DNA from: Cyclaneusma minus
Taxonomy: Eukaryota > Ascomycota > Leotiomycetes > Marthamycetales > Marthamycetaceae
DNA: 64,000 nt
NCBI GenBank assembly: GCA_037179335.1
Contig: JAKZHN010000012.1
Location: 372,001-436,000 of the forward strand
Direction: 5' to 3'
Below the pieces are notes generated by a model that was not told the origin of the DNA, did not search any database, and saw only the letters and a program-made list of their open reading frames with translations. Shown piece after piece: positions 1 to 10,896 of the stretch. The number at the start of each line of letters is the position of its first letter. The stretch's first letter is position 1. Made by a program: the position numbers and the translations under genes.

Positions 1-3000
1 GGGACTGGACGGTTTTTAAGCGATTGGAGCGGTGGTTGTGGAAACGGTGGTAGGTTTGGACTCACGACAGTGGGTTGGAGATGAGGTGGTGAATTTGAGT
101 GGCGGTAGCAGGGGAGGAAAGCGCATAAACCACGTAAAATTGCCAGATCGTGACGCTGCTAAGCCAAGGCTTTCTGGAGACTGTTTGGCTATGCCCCTGG
201 TTTGATGTACGCAGCACGTGCGTGAAGGTATAAATACTGCGACCCGTCACGAACCTTTTCATGAGTTATGGATTGGAGAGCAGCCTGAACTACAGCATGA
301 TCGTTTATCACACAGCCTTAAACCGTTGGAAAGGCACCGTTACGCCAAATCCTTTCTGACTCTGAAGCTGAATGCAAGGCTTAATACCTTGAGACTGATC
401 TTGGGGCCATAGGCTTTGCAGCATGGTACACGGTGATTGGCAAGGAGAATGACAGTAGATATTTTGGTTTGACGTTGGCAAGGTGGGAGGCTAACAAAGC
501 AGCAGTGAGGAAAGTCAAAGACACCTTTTTCGTGCTTGTCGAGCTTGATATCTGTACCTAGCCGAAAGAAACTTGACTCTTGGTTTGAAGTTCTTTGGAC
601 CGGCTGGAAAGCTGGAAAAGCTTTTCAGGCTCTTTGAACGGCGTAGTCACTTCTTGACCTCTTTTAATTTTCCGTCGCTTGGAGATTTTACGGGCCAAGG
701 AACGGTCTTTATATACTTTTTATAGAAAATCTAGGCACGAGGATTCGCGAGTTGGCGCTCTTCTCTTAGGTAATGAAAACTAGACAATGAAAGCGAAAAA
801 CTGGGAAGTTGAGTCATGAGTCACGTGACCTGAACGGAGCTATATGGGTGCTTGAAGTATATAAGGTGCTCGAGGTTTGACGCCCAAAAAAAGCAGAGGC
901 TTCACACACCTTTCCAGCATACGACCTCTTCGAAGGGTGTGGGAAGATGTGTCAACACCACTTGCTACGTAACATAAGAGCTCGGACTTCCTCTCCTAAT
1001 TTGTTTTTAATATAAGAAACGAGGCATTGTGCCCGGGCCCCGGAGATCGGGCTTAGGTCGTGGTTTTAGGACTGGGTGGTATTTGAGGGATAGGGACGGC
1101 GGTGGGACAGGGTTTGTGACAGTTGGATTGAAATGAGGTGGTGGGCTGGGGCGGCAGTAGTATGGTAGAAAAGCATTGTATTGGAGGACAAGAGCAGTGC
1201 ATCTTGTGATTTTCGAGGTTAAGATTTTTATCTTGGTAAAGCCTAAATGTACCTAGGTACTTGACGCAGGGGCTGTGTTCTCTAGGCCAACCGGACAGGT
1301 TTTGTCAAACCGCTTCAGCCCTTCCAGAAAATCATTTCTTTTCTTGGAGAGATCTCAGGGATTGAGTGAGTCTTTATATGTTCTTAGCCACGCCACCTAT
1401 TCTTCGATGATTGATCTGCTCAGGTATGGAGTATAAATACCTACCTCAAATCGTAGCAAACCATTTCGATTCTCAAATTTCAAGGCTTCAACAACCACGC
1501 TGGACACATGACCTCTCACCCGTGTCTTGTACCATAGCCATTGAAACGTTGAAGCATCATTACTGCTCCGGATCATACCTTAGCTGCCCTGGGATTCCAA
1601 GGCCCTTAAGACCAAATTTGTGCTTTATAATAGAGCCACCAACTCAACATCTTCCGGTGGTTGGTGAATGAAATGACAGCAGATACTTTGTAGCAGCGGC
1701 AGCGAGGCCAGAAAACGACAAAATTATGAACTAGCAGAACGTAAAGAGACACAGCTGCATTGCTAAAGATTGATATCTGTGTCTGGCAAAGCGAAAATGG
1801 GGTCTTGCGTTGTTTGACTTGACTGAGAACTGGAAACCTCCCTTTCAAGTGGTGCTCGGTCATTTTCTTCAATCAGCCTTTGTTGCTTGGAGACTTCCAG
1901 GACGCTGGCCAGGTCTTTATATACCTAGCTTTTCTTTGTGTTCCAAGCACTGGGGCTACCAGCCTAGTGCTTAACTTTTTGGTACGCTAGGGACTTGGAG
2001 AGCAAGAGAGTTGGAAGCTAAGCTTCGATCACGTGATTTGACTAGAGCGAGAGAGAGGTGGTGAAGTATTTAAGGGGCTTGGGGAGCTTTCATGAACAGA
2101 TTATACGAATGAAGACACAAAAAGGCAAAAAAGAGTACGACTGCTGGAATCTCGATTTCAGGAGTCGTAACATCAAAGTGGAGAACAAGAATTCATAGCA
2201 TGGGACTTGGGCTGTATGGACGGCTTTCTACTTTCGAGCGATTCGAGCGGAGGGTTTGGAAACGGCGGTAGGTCTGGGCTTCCGACAATTGGATTAGGAT
2301 GAGGTGGTGGACGTTCAAAGCGGTAGCAACTCTAGGAAGGTAAGAAAACATGGGTACGAATCAAACAAACAAAAATACGTCATCACTTTTTGCAGAATTG
2401 TCGAGATTGACATCCGTCTCTTGCTAAACAAAATCCCGACTCCAAGTCTAGCATTTTCCGGCTGGATGGTTCTGGAAAGTGGGTCTCTTGTCACAAACCG
2501 CCTAATTTGCTGTGGATTTCGCAATTTTCTTAGAGATTCGAGGCCAGGGAAGAGTATGGCTTTATATAGCCCTCTCAAAGACCACGCACGTGACTTAGTG
2601 ACTTATCGCTTCTTTCTTTGGCGTACCCTAAAGACGGAGAGAAAATCAATATTCGATCACGTGATTTGACTAAGGCGATATTCACGTGGAGAGGGAAACT
2701 ATTTAAGGGGCTTGAGATTCATTCGTGGAATAGTATGTCATCCAAGACTTCAAGTTGCAAGATATGCGATGGCGAGTAGAGGACTGGATCTCTGTTCCAC
2801 GTCTCCTCTACAGTTTCAGAGACCGACGACTGGAATTTCAAATCCGTGCCTTGTACTTGGGCCGCGCATTGTAGAACAAGACGGTTCTCAAGCGCTTCAA
2901 GTCGTGGATCTGGAAACGACGGTGGTTTTGGCTTACGACAGTTGGATAGAAATGAGGTGGTGGGCTTGATTCTCGAAAAGCAATACAATAATAGGAAATC

Positions 3001-3880
3001 TACAAAATGATCATGGATACCCACGACTCTATCAAGATATCGGGGTTGATTTCTGTGTCTTGCTAAACGACACTGATTCTTTGTCGGCCTCTTTGAGCCA
3101 ACCAGGAAGGTGCTCGAGAAGCTTCACTTTCGTTTCTTGGAAAGACTCGAGGCCAAGGAGGAGCAGGTCTTTATATAGCTTTCCTTCGGAGTCTGAGTTT
3201 AAGGGTTAGTGAGTGTGACTAAGCGTCCATGTTCCTTGGGATGGAAGTGGAGAGTCAGGGGTAAACGAAGCCAGGAATCAGACTTTGATCATGTGATCTA
3301 ACCGAAGCTACATGTACACGAGCGGTGGTGGGGTATTTAAAGGGCTGGAGAGCCGCTCTTGGAAGGTTATGATGAAGTTCAGCTTGCATGATCGTGATAG
3401 GACGACATGATTTTTGCTACACGTCTCATTTACAACTTCAAGCAACGCGGATTTCAAATTTGAGTCTCACTGCATGGAGTTCGAGTCGTGAGTTACGAAC
3501 CAGGCTGATTTTGAGCGATAGGCGGTCTCTAGAAACGGTAGCAGGTTCGAGCTACGACAATTGGGTAGCGATGAGGTGGTGGGCTTGAATGGTGGTAGCA
3601 GGGTAGTAGAAAACATGAAGCAGGCAAATACAAATATGCCCCGACTCTCATTATTGTCGACGTTGACTTTTGTGTGTAACTCAATGCACTTGACTCTGAA
3701 TCTCCATTTTTTGAGCTAACCGGAGAGCGGAATGTGAATTCGGGGATCCATTCGTTTTCTTGGAGAGCTGAGGAGCCTTGGATAGGCAGGTCTTTATATA
3801 GCCTTCCCAGAAGATCAGGCACGTGACTTAGCGTCTCGACGTTTTTCGTCGCTTCTGCTCTCCAGACGGAGGAGCGGAGA
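1..3880. repeat. Array 1: tandem promoter-like units of about 0.6 kb (left end outside window)
   Basis: About six degenerate copies of one unit follow each other. Minus-directed TATA boxes read as TCTTTATATA on the plus strand near 707, 1373, 1915, 2560, 3169 and 3791, giving a period of 540-670 bp. Each is preceded on its left by CTTGGAGA or CTTGGAAAGA, which on the minus strand is an initiator-like TCTCCAAG 25-45 nt after the TATA. Plus-directed TATA-like boxes (GTATATAAGG, GTATTTAAGG) lie near 857, 2066, 2700 and 3336. Each follows GATCACGTGATTTGAC or a variant (821, 2027, 2655, 3297). A further conserved block, GATGAGGTGGTGGGCTTGA followed by GGCGGTAGCAG, recurs near 81, 1132, 2298, 2950 and 3570, behind CGGTAGG...ACGACAGTTGG. 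No reading frame is shared by the units. I infer non-coding transcription units; repeats are seen directly, function is not. Confidence 0.75.
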
Positions 3881-4080
3881 TCGAGGAAGTGGAGGAATCG
3901 AGTCGGGATGAAGCGAGGAGAGTACTGAGTAAGAGATTGTGGAGCAGCCAAGCCTACGCTCGAAGAGAGAAACGAAAAGGAGAATGATGGAGAATGCTTG
4001 GAACAATGAGGAGCCCAGGTGTGGACTCTCGAAGGATCATTCACACATATACAGCCAACGATCAACATTTTCATAACAAT

Positions 4081-5022
4081 TCGAATTGGCTATTTAGCCT
4101 AGTTGGTAGTTGGTTGCTCGTGCTCACCCACTCCAGCTGCCCAGCATGAGTACTAGTGAGTTCCTTTGGATTCCCGTGACACGAGGAGCGAGATAAGGAG
4201 CTGGTCATAGTACTCGGATTCAAATTCGAAGCCCTCCCTGGGGGGCATTATGGCCTTTGTGGCCTTTTTGGCCTTTTTTGCCTTCTTCTATCCCTTCTAA
4301 GGGACGAAGAGATGACGAGGAGAAGATGATAAGAAAACAGAGAAAATTGGCGACGAGTGGCTATGACGATGAGGGGACTGGATAGGGTGAGACATGGAAC
4401 ACCTTATTGGCTGGGAAATAGGAGAAGGGTAACATACATGAGATACTTGTCGCTGACGCACTGATGAGAGAGAAGAGTGTAGCTAATAGGGGGTTTGGAA
4501 GCTGCTCTCTGCCATCCTGTGCGTAACTGGTGCTTTTCTGAACCATGCCTTGGCCGTTGGAACCTGGGAACATATATTGTCTCGAGGCCCTGGCAAGATC
4601 CATGGATGATCATAAACACATGTTCTCTCGTCCGCCTACTGAAAACCAAATCAGGAGAAGGGAAAAAAAACACTCAGGACACCCAGACAAGGTGACATGC
4701 CCCGTCTTCTTCAGCTAGAAACGAGTATTCTCGCTCACCCCATCTCACCTGTCATTAAGGTATTCGCAACCAAACAACTTTCAGGACGACGAACAGTGAG
4801 GGAAGACCCGAGAGAAGACCCCTCAGCGCCTTCGAATGGCCATTCTCTTCTCGACGTATCGCATTGCTCTTCCGGGTATCATAGTTTCGCTTCCCAGACC
4901 AATCCAATTCGATTCAGCACGCCCTCATAAACAGCTTGTGCGCCCCTCAGTTTCCCAGCTTCGTCCCAAAGAATACGCCTTATGCCAGCCCCATCCCCAT
5001 GCCCCTCTCTTCCTCCCACACC
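4081..5022. other. Intergenic stretch with short GGCC-T tracts
   Basis: I see no gene here. It holds a short tandem tract at 4250-4283 of about ten-base steps of TGGCCTTTTT, and otherwise unique sequence between the right edge of array 1 and the 3' end of the small minus-strand gene. Open frames in it are short and show no family I recognise. Confidence 0.5.
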
Positions 5023-5459
5023 TCACCGCGGCAAACTCCTCCCCCCCAACAACCCACTAGTCCCCTCCTGCCTCCCCACCGGCCCTGCACCCTTCTTCTC
5101 AGGCCCCTTATCAACCAGTTCCCTCAGCCCCAATTCTCTCCAAGCACTCTCCTTCTGTTTCTGCGTCGCGCGTTGTATGCCAAAAGCAGCATGTTGGTCC
5201 GGCACAACATCGTCTTCGTCTTCTGGGTTTAACGGTTGGTTATGCAGGGGCACGTAGATGTCGTCGAGGGGGAGCTTGTCGTGGCAGAAGTCTTCGAAGA
5301 GGTCGGCGTCGCGCGCGCGGTGGAGGTGCAGGGCGGTGTGGGATGTGTCTTTTGACTGTTGGTGTGGTTAGGAGGTGGATGGGAATGGGGGGGAGAGGAG
5401 GAGGGAAGAGGGGCGAGGATATGGTGGGGCTGGGGAGAGTTGGGGGGTGTACATACCAT
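5023..5459 (-). CDS. Small protein of unknown function, two exons, intron directly after the start codon
   Basis: Spliced product of 111 residues. The first exon is only the ATG (5459-5457). It is followed by donor GTATGT at 5456, branch point CTAAC, and acceptor CAACAG ending at 5356, for a 101-nt intron. The second exon runs 5355-5023 and ends in TGA. The joined frame starts MSKDTSHTALHLHRARD, then an acidic segment with DLFEDFCHDK and PEDEDDVV, then a lysine/arginine-rich helix-like stretch and a glycine-rich end GLLGGRSLPR. No signal peptide or membrane segment is seen. Open frame, acidic-to-basic composition and textbook splice signals argue that it is real. I do not recognise the family and propose no function. 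Its left neighbour is array 1; its right neighbour, NDUFAF3, is on the same strand about 1 kb upstream. Confidence 0.65.
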
Positions 5460-6025
5460 TGTGAAGGTGGGTGGTGAGGGGTTGGATGTGTGGATGTGGT
5501 TGCTGGATTAGTCGAGTGGTGCGTGGTAGCTGTGTTTTGGTATCTGTTTGGGAGATCCGGCTGTCTGAACGTAGCTTGTGCGGTCCTCTCGTATTGAACT
5601 TTTGAGACGGGTTGTGGATGAAGGAAGGTTGATGGAGATGGAGGGTTTGTGTATACTTTGACATCTGAATTCGCAAGGCTGGGGCACAGCCTCGCCACTT
5701 TTTTAAAGGATGTCCCGGAGTTGGGCCAACATTCAGGAGCGATTAAGAACCTATTCTTGAAACATATAATGTTGCTAGGATGTAGATTGCTTGATGTGCT
5801 TGATCTCTACCGAATTCCAAAATACGGAAAGAAGTCATCAACGCGCAAAGTAATGCCCGGCCGAATGTCAAGTAAACGCTTCTCCAAGCATTATCATATT
5901 CAATGTAGAAGTTACTAACAGCAGTTTTGAGCGCCTGGATTTATGTCAAATTGTTGAGAAGAACCTTGCCAGTGGAGGCGAGCAGAGTGGCTAGAATGTA
6001 GACAGTTCTCTGGTTTCCTCATCTA

Positions 6026-6246
6026 TAGTGGGAGGAAAAAAGTCTGAATACGGTCTATAATTTTCAAATAATTGTAAATATCCCAAATAACCAGGCATAT
6101 TTCCAATAATTTGGCATGTCCCAGATTATTTGAAATATTCCAAAACATTTGGAATATTCCTAATTACTAGGAATACTCCTGGTTATTTGGATATTTGCAA
6201 TCCAGCGGAGACTGTACGCTGTATTCAGACTTTTTTCCACCCACTG
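6026..6246. mobile_element. Tc1/mariner-like MITE, copy 1 (221 bp)
   Basis: Terminal inverted repeats of about 27 bp: the left end begins TAGTGGGAGGAAAAAAGTCT, and the right end is its complement (CAGTGGGTGGAAAAAAGTCT read inwards). The element is flanked by a TA dinucleotide at 6024-6025 and 6247-6248, the target duplication typical of Tc1/mariner elements. Inside the termini a second inverted pair (AAATATCCCAAATAACCAGG and its complement) and several GGAATATTCC-like steps make the whole element fold back on itself. There is no transposase, so it is non-autonomous. It lies upstream of the small gene and downstream of NDUFAF3. Confidence 0.85.
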
Positions 6247-6430
6247 TAACGTGAATTTCTTCGGCGGGGTAGTTCTCATCCCCCCGCCTCCCGAGTATAA
6301 AACCCGTACCCCCCATTACCCCTATATATACACTCTCTGCACAGCCCTTTCAACCATATAACCTCCTCCTAAGCATCCCTCGTTCATCCACAGCACCCCT
6401 ACCTCCCCTCCTCTCCCCTCCCCCATTCCC

Positions 6431-7294
6431 TCACTTACACCCCCTCCCCTCCCTCCACCCCAACGGCACCAACGCCGCCGCCACCGTCCCCACCCCCCGC
6501 TCCGTAGCCAACAAATTAAACTGCGCCGCCGCATTCCTTGTATCCAGCACATCAACCCTAATCCCCAGCCCCTCCAACTTCCTCTTCGTCTTCTTCCCCA
6601 CCGGCACCACTCCCCTGCCACATCCCAGAATCAACAGATCAGGTTTAGGCCACACCACATCCAGTACGCCCCATGCTTCCTCTCCAACCTCAAAGCATCC
6701 CTTATCATCCAGAATCCTCAGCTTTTCTGAGCTTGCCGAAGATGGGGTATTGGAAGACGAGGATGGAGATTGGGAGTTAGCCAGCCAAGGACGCCACTCA
6801 AACGCCTCCCCAGCAACCAACAGCGCGCCCGCCCCTCCCAGAACCTTCACGCCGCTGTTCAAATGAAACCCATCGTGCAAACACGCATCAATACTCGTAC
6901 TCGGCGCCGGCATATTTCCCAACACATCCAGTATGCTGAAATCCGTCTGTGTGTCTTCTTCGGACGCCGGGCCGCGGTCGTGGGATTCTGGTGCTTTGCT
7001 TGCTTTGTTTCTCGACGATGCGTTGGGGTTGTTTTTTATCGACGTGGAAGAGGATTTGCTGATTGTTTTGACTTTGATGGGGTTGGAGGTGGGGCGGTCG
7101 GCGAGGTTGCGCGAGCTGGAATGGAATGCGTGGTGGGGAGCTGGGGGAGATGGGCATGATGTGGGCTGGGAGAGTCGGAGGCGGTGATGAGTGGATGGGC
7201 AGAGTGGACGGGTGCTGGATGGTGGGGAGAGGATGGAAGAAGCGATTTCGTGGATGCTAGGGCGCGATGCTGTCATCGGTCGTAGAGGTGGCAT
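6431..7294 (-). CDS. Complex I assembly factor NDUFAF3 (Mth938/DUF498 domain), mitochondrial
   Basis: Unspliced frame of 287 codons if it starts at the ATG 7294-7292; the frame is open a little further upstream but only through a TTG. A second ATG lies six codons inside. The first 100 or so residues are rich in Ser, Pro, Arg and His without acids, as expected for a mitochondrial presequence plus linker. The C-terminal half carries the Mth938-like fold signatures: DGFHLNSGVKVLGGAGALLV, then FEWRPW, then VVWPKPDLLILGCGRGVVPV, then LGIRVDVLDTRNAAAQFN and LLATERGVGTVAAALVPLGW. NDUFAF3 acts with NDUFAF4 in early assembly of the membrane/Q-module of NADH:ubiquinone oxidoreductase in the matrix. The frame ends shortly after the last signature at a TGTAAGTGAG that also looks like a splice donor, so a short extra C-terminal exon cannot be excluded. 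Confidence 0.88.
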   Translation of the reverse strand: MPPLRPMTASRPSIHEIASSILSPPSSTRPLCPSTHHRLRLSQPTSCPSPPAPHHAFHSSSRNLADRPTSNPIKVKTISKSSSTSIKNNPNASSRNKASKAPESHDRGPASEEDTQTDFSILDVLGNMPAPSTSIDACLHDGFHLNSGVKVLGGAGALLVAGEAFEWRPWLANSQSPSSSSNTPSSASSEKLRILDDKGCFEVGEEAWGVLDVVWPKPDLLILGCGRGVVPVGKKTKRKLEGLGIRVDVLDTRNAAAQFNLLATERGVGTVAAALVPLGWREGRGCK

Positions 7295-7327
7295 TTTCGC
7301 AATCCGGAGAATTCCAATTGAATGCAA

Positions 7328-8034
7328 CCGGCAATTGGATCGTCAAGATTTGAAGGAACTTGGTAGAGTGGTGGTCGTTCTGCACGGTGGATTGGAAGGT
7401 GGTGTTGAATGGATGTTGTTGGTCTGGGCCGATGATGCGAGGTGCAAAGGTCAAGCAGCTGGGTGCTCGGTCGACGGCCGACGTGCGTGCACGGAAAAAG
7501 CTCCAGCTCGTGAACAGCTTCCATGGACGTCATGAGTCTGGACCCCGAAATCGCCAAGCCGCCAATACTTTATCCTAAGCACCCCCTTTTCATAAAATAA
7601 AGTAAAACCAGTTTCAAATAAAGGTTAAAAAGCAATCTCATTGTATCTTCTATACTTTTCTTTCCTCATGCTCATTAAAATCATCGCTAGTCTTCCAAGT
7701 ACGTACAATACAAAGAAGCGAATGCCGTACAGTACACTTTCGGACTCATCATCTTCCCACACTATGCTGCCCCCGATAAACCACAGGCGCAGACTATCTT
7801 CCTCTCTCTCGCTCTTCCTCTTGTTATAACGATCGTTTTTCTCCCAATATGCCAGCTCCGCGCAAATGCATCATACCCTTTCCGTAAAAGAGCTCGCTCG
7901 CAACTAACTCCGTCCCATCCCAATGCAAATACCGGTCATATGCCGCGCATATAGCAACCCCTTCATCCAATACCTCCCCATTTCGCCCCGATCGTTGTCG
8001 AGTGGAGTGACGTACCGTGCTTCTGACTGGGTCG
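7328..8034. other. Intergenic region between NDUFAF3 and the ceramide synthase gene
   Basis: Both flanking genes are on the minus strand, so this stretch holds the 3' end of the ceramide synthase transcript and the promoter of NDUFAF3. An AT-rich segment (7580-7700) and a pyrimidine-rich segment (7790-7840) are seen. I see no further gene. Confidence 0.5.
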
Positions 8035-9672
8035 TTATGAAGAAACCAGCACCTTCTCCCTCCTATTCGTAACCTCATCCGTCTCCGTCACCACCTCCAC
8101 ACCCGTTGCCGCCGCCTCCTCCGTAATCTCCAGCAGCGGCACCTCATCACTTGTAGCATTCGCAGCCAGCCCCATCAACTCCCTCTCCTTCGCCCTCAAC
8201 CTCTCCGCCTCCATCTCCGCCCTCAACTCCTCCTCATCATCCTCGCTCCGATCATCCTTCGCAATCTTCAAAAACACAAACCGATATCCAATCCTCAGAA
8301 TATGCCATAACCAGAACAAGTTCAAGCTTTGCAAAGACATGAGTAAGGCGGTGGTGATGTAGAAGGAGATCCAGCATTTGTACTGTTCGGTTTCCCAGTT
8401 TAGCTCGAAGGGCCCGACGGTTTGGTATTCGTAGAACAGGCTGATTATGATGATCCAGTTGAGGTAGTGGCGTGCGTAGATCCAGACGACGACGAAGGTG
8501 GCGAAGTAAGGGGGGACGAGCCAGTGGTCGAGGTAGTTGAGGAGTTTGGAGGTCTGTTTGATATGTTAGGTTTTCCCAATTCGTCAGGGGAAAATGGGGC
8601 GAGAAAGTAGCAGGAGAACTTACTGCAAGGAAGAAATCACTGATATCGTGAGTGATGTACACAGCAAGACCCATATGCGTGAAATGGAAGCGATAGCTCA
8701 ATCCAATAAGCGCCAAGCTGACAATATGATGCCCCACCAACTCTTTAAAATCCTTTCTCGCCTTCTCCAAGCCCAGCACCAGCACAATAGCCTGCTGCGC
8801 CCAATAAGCCGCCTCAAACAAATAATAAACCTTGAAATCCCACGTATGCGTCTTGTGCGGAAACTGCTCATACATGGGCCTCGTCCTGAAATACCACAAG
8901 TCAGTTCGCGACATAACCCAGAGGCCCAGCGGTCCCAGAATGCCAAAGTAGATGGCAGTGTAGGCTTGTTCCATGAAGCGAGACTGCTTGGCTCGGCTTT
9001 TCAGACCGGATCTCTTGGCGAATGGGCGTAGGAATTTTTGCATGATGAATTCGCGCGTGAAGGAGAGGAAGATGGTGTAGAAAGCTACGAAGGCGCAGTC
9101 CCACCAGCCTTTGCCGTATTGGTGCGGTTCATCGTCGGGGGTGCCAGGGGGGTGCGGGATCTTGTAGGAGAGGAATATGAAGTGGTGGATTGGGTTGGAT
9201 TCCCGGGGGTTTACGGCATAGCCGGCGGCGAAGAGGAGGAGGAGGGTGAGGGGGAGCATGTAGGTATGCTTTTGGCAGTGCCGTTTGGATCTCCGCAGGA
9301 ATGTCTTCATTTTCCGTCGCTTGGAGTGCGGTCTTCTTCGTTCTTCGATGTTATGTGCCTGAGCGAGTGTCAGATATTACAGAATTGGGGATTTGTGGCC
9401 AAGATTGCCTGTATTCAACCGGGCTTGTAGTGAAAAGTGGCATTGTGATGGACGTGAAGCTGAGAGCAAAAGCCGGGGATGCAGACCTTGACAGTCGCGG
9501 GAGAGAGAGGAGGGATATCCCAAGTAGCAGCAGCAGGCACGCTGGTGTCGCCGGCGCGGATCTCTCCTCCCAGGCCACTGGATCTCCTCTGACGAACAGA
9601 GCCATTGGACTTCTTTGACAGCGGCGGTATGCGACCCGTATCGAGCTTGGGAAAGGGTTCGGTCGCAACCAT
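8035..9672 (-). CDS. Acyl-CoA-dependent ceramide synthase, LAG1/LAC1 type, three exons
   Basis: Exons 9672-9487, 9358-8624 and 8553-8035; introns of 128 and 70 nt, both phase 0, with branch points CTGAC and CTAAC. The product is 479 residues, the usual size for fungal Lag1 proteins. The start is the ATG at 9672, chosen because exon 1 supplies the basic N-terminus (RQRRSSGLGGEIRAGDTS) typical of the fungal family and splices in frame onto the SKRRKMKTFLRRSKRH stretch. A multi-span TLC domain follows, with KSRAKQSRFMEQAYTAIYF, then the catalytic region GHHIVSLALIGLSYRF and HFTHMGLAVYITHDISDFFL, interrupted by intron 2 exactly after DISDFFLA and resuming TSKLLNYLDHW. The C-terminus is acidic and cytosolic-looking. 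The enzyme acylates sphingoid bases in the ER. The donor of intron 1 (GTCTGC) is unusual, so that junction is the least certain point. Confidence 0.9.
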
Positions 9673-10896
9673 GGTGGAAAGGTTTTGGGCGGACCCGAGT
9701 TTAGGTGGTTGAAGGGAAACAGGCGGGAGCTGGGTTGGTGTTGCTATGCTTGTCGGCGCACGTCAAGCATTGGGTGTTGAGTGAGCCGTTGGGGTTCTTA
9801 AAGTCATCTGAAGTTTGGCGGAGGGCTGCGAAAAAAGAGACGACGACTCGACTTATCGGCTTTCAGGGATTCAGCGACGAGGGCCGAAAGAGATTACACG
9901 CGACCGGAAGGGCACACATGCCAAGACCACGGTAATCGGGTTAACGTGGGCCTGGCCCGTCCGGCAGCAGCGTCACACAAGCCCTCTACATGTAGAGCGT
10001 GTGGCTATGGTACCAAATACGCATTTGAATTGGTTTGGGACAGCGTGCCTTATACAACTCAGACGGTATTCTGGATCGAAAAGAAAACTCGAAATCCTGC
10101 AACTGATGTTCTTTGCACACCCCTTTGCCGAAAGCGGCCTTGATTGCTTCGAGTCCGTCTGTTCGCCGAGTCCCGGAAACTTCCCCCTGGACTCTCGGAG
10201 CATTTCGAGGCCGCGAAAAGTGGTTCTGGAGCACTGGACTTCACTTCAATTTGTCTTTGCCATTTCAAGTCAGGTACATGTATGGAAGGGGGGCGGAGTA
10301 GCCATGCGCCGGTTCGGATTAATGTTTTACTAGTTGGAGCTGAGCTATTCGGAGTGCTTCAAAAGCAAAGACGTTGAAACCGTTGACTCGTTGGGACTTG
10401 GGGAGCACAAGAACGTCCGCCGGGCAGTACTACTAAGTTAAGGGGCAGCCACAGTTGCAAACGACAACGGCAATAATTCATGATTAATAAAATTGGAAAA
10501 GGCATAGAGTATCATGGTAGTCATTGGATATTTATCGCTATCAGTGCACGCTCTATTATACCAGCACTTTTGATGCTCCCCCTATTCCGTCATTCGATGC
10601 AGAGAAAATAGCCTCCCTCCTCCTATATGCATCTAGATTCCATACCCCAGACTCCCAGCAACCATATTTGCTGGTCCCCGAAATCCTAAAAAAAGATCCG
10701 CTAACCTCCCTTATGCAGGGTATCAAAAAATGCTCCCTCCTCCTTCCCATATGTTCATTCCAGCCGTCAGTGCCATGCAAACGCCCTCAGACTTCCGTCA
10801 TGGTATCAATCACCTCATGGTATCATCTCGAAAACGCCGCGCTAAACCCGCAAAGAAGCCTCACCATAACACATCCAGTCATCGTAACCGAGCTTC
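9673..10896. other. Intergenic: ceramide synthase promoter and palH 3' side
   Basis: I see no gene in these 1.2 kb. The right part (10440-10560) is AT-rich, fits a 3' untranslated region of palH and contains an AATAAAATT stretch on the plus strand. Open frames on both strands are mutual shadows without recognisable domains. Confidence 0.45.

Noticed and set aside
2304..2669. A 121-codon plus-strand frame in array 1
   Set aside because: It crosses the TATA and CACGTG elements and is not preserved in the other units of the array.
3529..4074. A 181-codon minus-strand frame at the edge of array 1
   Set aside because: Serine-rich translation of the repeat, including a TATA box; not present in other units and no domain.
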